Shown in pieces: positions 4,871-10,218 of a stretch of 10,218 nt of DNA (its first letter is position 1; each line of letters opens with the position of its first letter). The DNA comes from Anaerolineae bacterium (lineage in GTDB: Bacteria > Chloroflexota > Anaerolineae > Anaerolineales > E44-bin32). The position numbers and the translations under genes were made by a program. The DNA lies in assembly GCA_030673735.1 (NCBI GenBank), contig DAOVIK010000034.1, forward strand, positions 1 to 10,218, written 5' to 3'. The notes under the pieces were generated by a model. The model saw nothing but the letters and a program-made list of their open reading frames with translations. It was not told the origin of the DNA and did no database searches.

Positions 4871-7255
4871 ATGACTGAAGTTCGTTGTCCGATGTGCAGC
4901 AAGATCAACGAGGTGGGTGCCGAAGTCTGCGCCGACTGCGGGGCTAGACTGACACCCTTGGTAATCGATTCGGCATCGGACGATTACCGTAAGGACTTGC
5001 CGCCCGAGACCCCGAGCGAGCCTGAAGCAGAGGAAGAATCCCAAGAGCGAGGGGCGGATTGGCTTGGCCGCTTACGCGCCAAGGCTGTCACTCCCGAAGA
5101 ACCGCCTCCACCAGAGCCCGAGGACAAGAAAACTGGTGAACTTCCTACTTGGTTGGACCGTCTTCGGCCACCAAAGAGAATTGGCGCACACGAAGAGGGA
5201 GAGGACCTTGTCCTTCCAGAGGAGAAAAAATCTCGCGGCACGGATTGGCTCCGGCGCTTGCGCAAGGTGAAGCCTCCCGATGAGGATCCTGAGCATGTAC
5301 CAGCTTTGATCGAAGATGAAACGTTTTCTGCAGATGAGCAGGAATTGGCCAGAGCCGAGATACCGGATTGGCTGGAGGTGGAGCGCGAAGAGGAAGAGGA
5401 GATTGCGGAGACGGAAGCTGAGGATGTACTCCTTGAAGAAGCATACACACCTATCGAGGAATTGGATGCAGCTAATCAAGAACCGGACGTCCACTTCGAC
5501 GAAGTAGAGGGATCCATCGAAAATGTGGATGCGCCGATTGAAGAGGCGGATACAACCTTCGATGAGGTGGATGCACTTATCGAGGATGTGGATGGGCTCA
5601 TCGAAGAAGTGGATGCATCCGTAGAAGAACCGGAAGCATTAGTCGAAGAGCCGGATACATACATTGAGGAAGAGGAATCTTACGTCGAAGAAGCAGAACC
5701 AGCCATCGAAGAAGCAGAGGCAGGCAGCGAAGAAGCGGAGATACCCGCCGAAGAAATGGAGGCAGAACCAATCAAACTCGGTGAGCTGCTGGCAAAGCAT
5801 ACGCCACCACCCATCGAACGTGACGAAGTTATTGAAGAACTGGAGAAAACTCCCCCGGTTGAAGAGATCGAGGAACCAGAACATGTGGAAATCAGGCCGG
5901 ATGATGAGCCAGAAGAAATCCCCGGGATCGAGGAGCCACAGGTAACCCCTACACCTGCCCTAATCCTGGACGACGAACGACTCGAAGAGGACCCGCAGGA
6001 TTTGGACTTGGATTCATTGCGCGTCCCTGAATGGGTTGGCGATGAGCAGGATCCCGACGCTCCCGTTGTTGACCCTGACGCCGAGGACAGGCCGGATATC
6101 GCCAAGGCTGTCTTGCCGGGATGGCTCAAAAGGATGCGCCCTGTAGAGACCTTCCGCGCTGAGGAAGAGGAGGAGGACGAGGAACCGCAATCGGTTGAGA
6201 CTATAGGCCCATTGGCGGGATTGAGCGGCGTACTCTCAGCCGAGCCTGTTGTCGCAATGCCGCGCACTCCCGGCGTGGCTGCGGCCCGGATTAACATCAC
6301 ACAGCAGGAAAACGAGCAAGTGCGCATTCTGCAGGGGCTCATTGACGCAGAGGAGAAGGAGATCGCGTCTTCCCGACCGCTTCTGCGCGCAGCTCCAGTC
6401 CTGCATTGGATCGTTTCATCCATTTTGGTGGTCGCGGTGGTCCTGCCTCAATTGATAAGCGGTTCGATCTTTCCCGCCCCGCGCTGGGTTCCCCAAGATC
6501 TTGAAACCCTGCGGGGCTTGGTTGATGACCTCCCGATAGAGCGACCAGCACTTGTGGTAGCGGATTACGACCCTGGATATTCTGCGGAGCTTGAGGCCTT
6601 AGGCAGCTCATTGCTGGACCATCTGTTTCAGCGTGGAGTGTCCGTGGTCACGCTTTCCACGCGTGTTTCGGGGCCGGCACTGGCACAGCGCCTGATCGAT
6701 CATGTCGACGCCTGGCACTCGGTCGAGGCAGGCGAGAACTACCTGCATCTCGGGTATCTTTCCGGAGGGCCCACGGCGGTGCAGCTCTTTGCATCCAATC
6801 CGCGGTATGGCAGCTTGCGGGGCTTCATGCTGCCTGAGGAGCAAGAGTGGAACACGCCCTGGGAGGCGCCGATTCTCAGCGGTGTGCAGCGTCTCTCGGA
6901 TTTCAGCGCCGTGGTGGTGATCACTGCCGGAACGGAAACCGCACGCACATGGGCTGAGCAAGCTGCCCCTCAGACAGGAGAGACGCCCTTCATCATGGTG
7001 CTTAGTGCGGGAGCAGAGCCGCTTGTGCGCCCGTACTACGCAAACCCTGATCGGCAGGTGGACGCCATCTTCACGGGCCTGCCGTCTGGAAAAGCCAACG
7101 AATTGCTCAATGGCCGCATCGGGGATGCCTCCTTGTTATGGGATTCCTTCGGCATGGGAGGATGGGCCGCCACCGGAGTTATGGTGATTGGTGGTCTCAT
7201 AGGAATAGTGGCCTCGGTATTGCGAGGTCGCGCCAAGGATAAGGGCGATGCCTGA
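4871..7255 (+). CDS. Zn-ribbon, acidic-repeat membrane protein with external domain
   Basis: A 794-residue multidomain protein. Residues 6-23 form a zinc ribbon (CPMC, ten residues, CADC). Residues 35-500 are highly acidic and probably disordered. Within this part, short tryptophan motifs recur: DWLGRLR (63-69), TWLDRLR (93-99), DWLRRLR (125-131), DWLEV (166-170), EWVGD (387-391) and GWLKRMR (417-423). A strict heptad repeat occupies 188-299. A helix at about 511-531 crosses the membrane, residues 532-763 form an alpha/beta domain that looks Rossmann-like (LVVADYDPGYSAELE near 561-575), and a second helix lies at about 764-784 before a short basic tail. This puts the ribbon and repeats inside and the alpha/beta domain outside. 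ATG 4871 is chosen because MTEVRCPMC starts the ribbon and GGGGA precedes it by five bases; longer frames would run into the upstream gene. It overlaps the next gene by 8 bp. Its role, perhaps as a scaffold, is inferred. Confidence 0.85.
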   Translation: MTEVRCPMCSKINEVGAEVCADCGARLTPLVIDSASDDYRKDLPPETPSEPEAEEESQERGADWLGRLRAKAVTPEEPPPPEPEDKKTGELPTWLDRLRPPKRIGAHEEGEDLVLPEEKKSRGTDWLRRLRKVKPPDEDPEHVPALIEDETFSADEQELARAEIPDWLEVEREEEEEIAETEAEDVLLEEAYTPIEELDAANQEPDVHFDEVEGSIENVDAPIEEADTTFDEVDALIEDVDGLIEEVDASVEEPEALVEEPDTYIEEEESYVEEAEPAIEEAEAGSEEAEIPAEEMEAEPIKLGELLAKHTPPPIERDEVIEELEKTPPVEEIEEPEHVEIRPDDEPEEIPGIEEPQVTPTPALILDDERLEEDPQDLDLDSLRVPEWVGDEQDPDAPVVDPDAEDRPDIAKAVLPGWLKRMRPVETFRAEEEEEDEEPQSVETIGPLAGLSGVLSAEPVVAMPRTPGVAAARINITQQENEQVRILQGLIDAEEKEIASSRPLLRAAPVLHWIVSSILVVAVVLPQLISGSIFPAPRWVPQDLETLRGLVDDLPIERPALVVADYDPGYSAELEALGSSLLDHLFQRGVSVVTLSTRVSGPALAQRLIDHVDAWHSVEAGENYLHLGYLSGGPTAVQLFASNPRYGSLRGFMLPEEQEWNTPWEAPILSGVQRLSDFSAVVVITAGTETARTWAEQAAPQTGETPFIMVLSAGAEPLVRPYYANPDRQVDAIFTGLPSGKANELLNGRIGDASLLWDSFGMGGWAATGVMVIGGLIGIVASVLRGRAKDKGDA
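5432..5767 (+). repeat. 16 tandem 21-bp units encoding an acidic heptad repeat
   Basis: Sixteen in-frame 21-bp units encode residues 188-299 of the Zn-ribbon protein. The protein consensus is [I/V/F]-[E/D]-E-x-[D/E]-[A/T/G]-x, for example IEEVDAS, VEEPEAL and IEEAEAG. The units from about 216 to 250 are the most alike. Positions one and four are mostly hydrophobic, as in coiled-coil a and d positions, while the rest are almost all acidic. Two units carry proline at position four (254 and 261). DNA copies have diverged, so the array is old rather than a recent expansion, and the constant seven-residue register shows selection on the protein. Confidence 0.85.
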
Positions 7256-7955
7256 GGCCATCTCGCTCGATTTCGTTGGCATGATCGTATCTGCCTTGTT
7301 GACCATCATGGTCCTTAGCTACCTTATTGGTGACAACCCGCTATTTCGCGTGGCCACGCATATCTTTGTGGGTGTTGCTGCAGGCTATGCCGGCGCGGTG
7401 GCTTGGGACAGCGTGATCAGACCCAATATCGTGAGTCCGATAGTTACGAATGGACTTGGAGGATTGCTTGATCTTGATTTGCTAATCCCCTTGATCCTCA
7501 TAGTTATGCTGCTTTTCAAGCTATCTCCGGTTACGGCGAAATTGGGAAGCTTGCCGATGGCCGTGCTGGTGGGTGTCGGTGCGGCTGTGGTCGTGGGTGG
7601 AGCGATCACGGGAACCTTAATTCCTCAATCGAGAGCGGCCATGCTGTCATTTCGCATGCCGGAAGCGCCGGTCGATCTTGGGGCATCGCCATTGGAGCAC
7701 ATTCTCAATGTGTTGATCTTGGTTCTAGGGACTGTGAGCTCTCTGGTCTATTTCCAATTCTCTTCTCTGCCTAGTAAGATTTCGTCTGAACCGGCGGAGC
7801 GCATCCTGGCAATATTGAGAACCACCGGACGGGTATTCATCGCCGTGGCATTCGGCGCAAGGTACGCCGGCGCATTGATGGCAGCAATCATCGCTCTTGC
7901 TGAGCGCTTTCAGTTCCTGGGAGGAATCGTCACCGATCTGCTGGGTAGCTTCTGA
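7248..7955 (+). CDS. Polytopic membrane protein, five to six helices (unknown function)
   Basis: A 235-residue integral membrane protein. Hydrophobic stretches lie at about 9-28, 36-56, 76-92, 101-124, 150-171 and 190-220. A polar, proline-containing loop (about 126-148, PQSRAAMLSFRMPEAPVD) separates the fourth and fifth. No family motif is recognised. The start overlaps the Zn-ribbon gene by 8 bp and is preceded by AAGGA (7235-7239) at eight bases, so translation is probably coupled. Ten bases separate its stop from the TTG of the GlmL-family gene. Two different polytopic proteins flanking the Zn-ribbon protein suggest a hetero-oligomeric membrane part of one complex; this is inferred from gene order alone. 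Confidence 0.82.
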   Translation: MPEAISLDFVGMIVSALLTIMVLSYLIGDNPLFRVATHIFVGVAAGYAGAVAWDSVIRPNIVSPIVTNGLGGLLDLDLLIPLILIVMLLFKLSPVTAKLGSLPMAVLVGVGAAVVVGGAITGTLIPQSRAAMLSFRMPEAPVDLGASPLEHILNVLILVLGTVSSLVYFQFSSLPSKISSEPAERILAILRTTGRVFIAVAFGARYAGALMAAIIALAERFQFLGGIVTDLLGSF

Positions 7956-7958
7956 GGG
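7954..7958 (+). promoter_or_regulatory. Shine-Dalgarno supporting a TTG start
   Basis: GAGGG lies seven bases before the TTG at 7966. A nearer ATG at 7959 touches the Shine-Dalgarno and is in another frame that stops at 8183, so the TTG is preferred for the long gene. Confidence 0.6.
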
Positions 7959-7965
7959 ATGACAC

Positions 7966-9723
7966 TTGATCGGCCAGACAGGAACAGAAACCCTATTGGC
8001 AGTAGACGTCGGCAGCGTCAACACACGCGCCAGTCTTTTCGACGCGGTCGAAGGTCGCTACTGCCTGGTGGCCACCGGGCGTGCACCCTCCACAGTTGGC
8101 CCGCCAATGTTCGACGCGCGAGAAGGTGTACATCTAGCTTTGGGCCAGTTGCAGAGCGTAACCGGACGGCAATTCCTCGATGAGAGAGACATCCTTATCA
8201 GGCCTATGAGCATTGAAGGCGAGGGTGTTGACGCGTTTGCCGCCTGTACATCGGCAGGTCCCAGCGTGCGAACCGTTCTGGTAGGCTTGATGCCTGGGGT
8301 TTCGTTGGACAGCGCTCGTCGGCTGGCAGCCTCCAGCTACTTAAACGTCACTGTTGAGATCAACCTGCTTGATCGTCGTAAGGAGGAGGAGCGCATTGAT
8401 GCCATCCTTTCCTCGCGGCCGCATCTTATTCTTATCATAGGCGGAACCAACGCTGGAGCGAGCGATTCAGTACTTCGTCTGGTGAAGACCGTAGGCCTGG
8501 CAGTAAGCTTGATGTCATATGAGAACCGCCCGCAAATTGTCTTCGCAGGAAACGAGCAGTTGTCAGCTTCGGTGTCGGAGATCCTGCGTGAGTTTCATAC
8601 CGTAACGCTGACGCCAAATCTGCGCCCTAGCCTCGAGCAGGAAGACCTATTGCCTACTCATGTTCGCTTGACAGAAGTCATTGCCGATCTGCGTGCAAAC
8701 CACGTCATGGGGTATGAAGAGCTTGACGAGTGGTCATCAGGAACCCTAATGCTCAGCGCCGATGCTTTCGGCAGGGTGCTGGCATACCTGAGTGAGATTC
8801 ATGGTGGAGCGAAGGGTGTTCTAGGGGTTGATCTAGGGGCCAGTCACACAACCGTGGCTGCTGCGATTAGGGGACAGACACACCTCGCCGTGCGATCCGA
8901 TTTGGGACTGGGCGCTGCGCTTCCCGGCCTATTGAGGAAACGATCGCTGAGCGATATTACTCGCTGGTTGCCGGCGGAATTTCATGAGAGCGTCGTGCAG
9001 GATTACATCTACAACAAGGCTCTTCATCCGCGAACTGTTCCCACAGAGCTGGATGAGTTGCATATCGAATTTGCCCTGGCGCGCGAACTGATCAGCACTG
9101 CTCTCGAGGAGGCGCGCACGGCGTGGCCAAGCGACCACATTGCCGGGACCTCCCTGCTTCCAGCGATGGAACCGATTGTAGCCAGCGGCAGTGTGCTATC
9201 CCATACACCGCAACCGGGTTATGCAGCTTTGGCATTGCTCGACGCGCTGCAGCCGGTTGGGGTATCGACGCTGGTCTTGGATCCCTACAATCTGGCCCCG
9301 GTGTTGGGTGCAAGTGCCTCACTCACGCCGATTGTCACCGTTCAGGTACTAGGATCTGGCAGCTTTGTCAGCCTGGGCACGGTGATCGCTCCAAGGGGGC
9401 ACGGGCGTGCAGGTCGCCCCATGCTGAAGTACGTGTTGGAACGTGGTCAGACAGGTGAACGGATCGAAGGGGAGGTTAATGTAGGCCAACTGGTCGTGTT
9501 GCCATTGGAACACGGCGAAGTGGGACGTTTGATCGTTCGGCCAGAGCGCGGCTTCAACGTCGGTTTCGGGCTGGGCGGCAGGGGTGGACGCCTGCGGGTT
9601 ACCGGAGGTGCGCTTGGCTTGATCATTGATGGCCGCGGGAGGCCGCTGCGCATCCCCGATGACCCTGAAGAACGTATGGAACGCATGCAAAGATGGCTTT
9701 GGAGCATGGGCATCAAGGAATAG
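7966..9723 (+). CDS. GlmL/MutL-family ASKHA ATPase-like protein
   Basis: A 585-residue protein of the family named after GlmL (MutL), the chaperone-like partner of glutamate mutase, with an actin/Hsp70-type (ASKHA) nucleotide-binding fold. Two glycine-rich phosphate-loop motifs are visible: LLAVDVGSVNTRASLFD (10-26) and GVLGVDLGASHTTVAAA (284-300). PIVASGSVLSH (403-413) fits the adenosine-side motif. LILIIGGTNAGASDS (154-168) is a typical family segment. Residues from about 465 form an extra beta-rich C-terminal region with glycine runs (GFGLGGRGGRLRVTGG, 533-548) beyond the usual family length of about 460. No glutamate mutase subunits (GlmS, GlmE) are nearby, so a mutase-reactivating role is doubtful. 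It may instead power or organise the membrane complex of the operon. The start is TTG with GAGGG upstream. It is cytoplasmic, with no signal sequence. Confidence 0.88.
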   Translation: MIGQTGTETLLAVDVGSVNTRASLFDAVEGRYCLVATGRAPSTVGPPMFDAREGVHLALGQLQSVTGRQFLDERDILIRPMSIEGEGVDAFAACTSAGPSVRTVLVGLMPGVSLDSARRLAASSYLNVTVEINLLDRRKEEERIDAILSSRPHLILIIGGTNAGASDSVLRLVKTVGLAVSLMSYENRPQIVFAGNEQLSASVSEILREFHTVTLTPNLRPSLEQEDLLPTHVRLTEVIADLRANHVMGYEELDEWSSGTLMLSADAFGRVLAYLSEIHGGAKGVLGVDLGASHTTVAAAIRGQTHLAVRSDLGLGAALPGLLRKRSLSDITRWLPAEFHESVVQDYIYNKALHPRTVPTELDELHIEFALARELISTALEEARTAWPSDHIAGTSLLPAMEPIVASGSVLSHTPQPGYAALALLDALQPVGVSTLVLDPYNLAPVLGASASLTPIVTVQVLGSGSFVSLGTVIAPRGHGRAGRPMLKYVLERGQTGERIEGEVNVGQLVVLPLEHGEVGRLIVRPERGFNVGFGLGGRGGRLRVTGGALGLIIDGRGRPLRIPDDPEERMERMQRWLWSMGIKE

Positions 9724-9747
9724 GAACATGGCACCGTTCTTGCAACT

Positions 9748-10218
9748 ATGGAGGCGTTGAGTGACAGAAATGGAATACATAGCGCCCAATACGCACGTCT
9801 CGCCCATGATGACCATCCGCCGAGAGTGGAGATTGTGGCGCCCGGCTCGGACCGCTCCCTGGCCGCGGGCGAATCGCTGGCGCTTGCGGTTCGCGGGAGC
9901 GATGACTTCGGCGTGGTTCGGGCCGAACTGGTCGAGAAGCGCGTCAGCCTGACGTCGGGCGAGGCGGGTGAGCCCGCGGTCATCCGCAAGTGGACGAGTT
10001 TCGCCGACGCGAGAAACGTCGCCCTCGACTGGACCTGGCGCTTCCACGAAAAATCGTATCGGAATGGTGAAATCGTGCGGTATTTCGTTAGAATGGTAGA
10101 TGCGAACGACGTGGACGGACCCGGCATCGGCACTTCCGCCGAGTTCGTCATCCGAATAGAGGACATCGCTGCCCGGCAGAAGGAGCGCGAGGAGCGATAC
10201 CAAAGCTGGCAGGCCGAG
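9748..10218 (+). CDS. DUF4175-like protein fragment, runs off the window (partial)
   Basis: A frame open from ATG 9748 to the window end (157 codons, no stop). The coding signal is convincing from about 9814: PPRVEIVAPGSDRSLAAGE, then SDDFGVVRAELVEKRV, IVRYFVRMVDAND and a charged helical end (ARQKEREERYQSWQAE). The DDFGV and YFVR.VDAN pattern, followed by a coiled-coil-like region, recalls DUF4175-like and related proteins common in Planctomycetota; this is recalled, not searched. Third codon positions are almost all G or C, unlike the mixed usage of the GlmL-family gene. The first 20 or so codons (9748-9813) overlap the better-supported gene at 9761 and probably do not belong to the protein. 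The expected upstream membrane segments of such a protein are missing, so this looks like an internal fragment. Confidence 0.6.
   Translation, partial: MEALSDRNGIHSAQYARLAHDDHPPRVEIVAPGSDRSLAAGESLALAVRGSDDFGVVRAELVEKRVSLTSGEAGEPAVIRKWTSFADARNVALDWTWRFHEKSYRNGEIVRYFVRMVDANDVDGPGIGTSAEFVIRIEDIAARQKEREERYQSWQAE
9750..9754 (+). promoter_or_regulatory. Shine-Dalgarno for the GTG gene at 9761
   Basis: GGAGG lies six bases before the GTG at 9761, ideal spacing. It overlaps the ATG at 9748 that opens the competing frame, which itself has no Shine-Dalgarno. Confidence 0.6.
9761..9952 (+). pseudogene. Start of the next operon gene, interrupted
   Basis: From a GTG with a strong Shine-Dalgarno, 37 bp after the GlmL-family gene, the frame opens MTEMEYIAPNTHVSPMMTIR, which reads like a genuine conserved N-terminus. 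After about residue 22 (near 9828) it becomes Arg/Trp-rich, typical of an out-of-frame shadow, and it stops at 9952 after 63 codons. Over the same stretch another frame takes on strong coding character. The simplest reading is that only about the first 22 codons belong to this gene and the rest has been replaced by unrelated DNA, through an assembly join or a real rearrangement. A frameshift within one gene is less likely, because the two parts do not resemble parts of one family. Confidence 0.5.

Noticed and set aside
5432..5767. Regular short repeats that might be taken for a CRISPR array
   Set aside because: The units are contiguous, diverged and in frame, without unique spacers, and encode a periodic protein segment.
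5680..6423. A 247-codon minus-strand Ser-rich frame, with similar shorter ones at 4984-5448 and 5476-5664
   Set aside because: These are reverse complements of Glu-codon-rich repeats, which read as Ser-rich low-complexity sequence. They lack independent coding features.
9728..9760. An 11-codon frame (MAPFLQLWRR) ahead of the GTG at 9761, as a possible leader peptide
   Set aside because: It has a poorly spaced Shine-Dalgarno and no hairpin or codon run that would suggest attenuation. A frame this short is expected by chance.
9349..10203. A 284-codon minus-strand open frame
   Set aside because: It is antisense to the well-supported GlmL-family gene and the DUF4175-like frame, spans the suspected join, and has no family-like motifs. 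Long antisense frames are common opposite GC-rich coding DNA.

Overview
The window looks like a chromosomal segment of a Chloroflexota bacterium, most likely Anaerolineae-like. This is inferred from protein style: a membrane-anchored C39-type peptidase with a Pro/Thr-rich linker, a DUF4013-like N-terminus, a DUF6754-like protein, and a GlmL/MutL-family protein next to a Zn-ribbon protein with a long acidic region. No rRNA, tRNA, CRISPR array or insertion sequence was seen, so taxonomy rests on family resemblance only.

Layout. Positions 1-897 are on the minus strand: a glutaredoxin-like protein (643-897), a HIT-family protein (106-570) and the first 9-10 codons of a DUF4013-like membrane protein (1-29) that leaves the window. 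Two plus-strand single genes follow. The first is a membrane-anchored C39-like peptidase with TPR repeats (1076-2299). The second is a ferritin (2413-2925) that ends in a clear Rho-independent terminator (2948-2983). Positions 2926-3239 hold no convincing gene.

The main feature is a compact plus-strand operon from 3240 onward. It encodes an 83-aa helical protein, a bitopic DUF6754-like protein, a six-helix membrane protein, a 794-aa Zn-ribbon protein with repeated WLxRLR motifs, a 16-unit acidic heptad repeat and a membrane-anchored external domain, a second polytopic membrane protein, and a 585-aa ASKHA-fold GlmL/MutL-family protein. The start of a further gene follows at 9761. Neighbouring genes overlap by 4, 4 and 8 bp or lie 1-37 bp apart, so they are probably translationally coupled and may build one membrane complex. 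A complex with an actin/Hsp70-like ATPase, a cytoplasmic zinc-ribbon scaffold and several membrane subunits is not a system I can name. It is the best candidate here for an undescribed machine.

Two genes (1076 and 3240) have an extended -10 element placed so that transcription should start at or next to the ATG, with no Shine-Dalgarno, which suggests leaderless mRNAs. At the right edge, near 9806-9840, the gene beginning at 9761 gives way to a different frame with a much more GC-rich third position. That frame encodes a protein resembling planctomycete-type DUF4175-like sequences and runs off the window. This may be a chimeric assembly join rather than biology.
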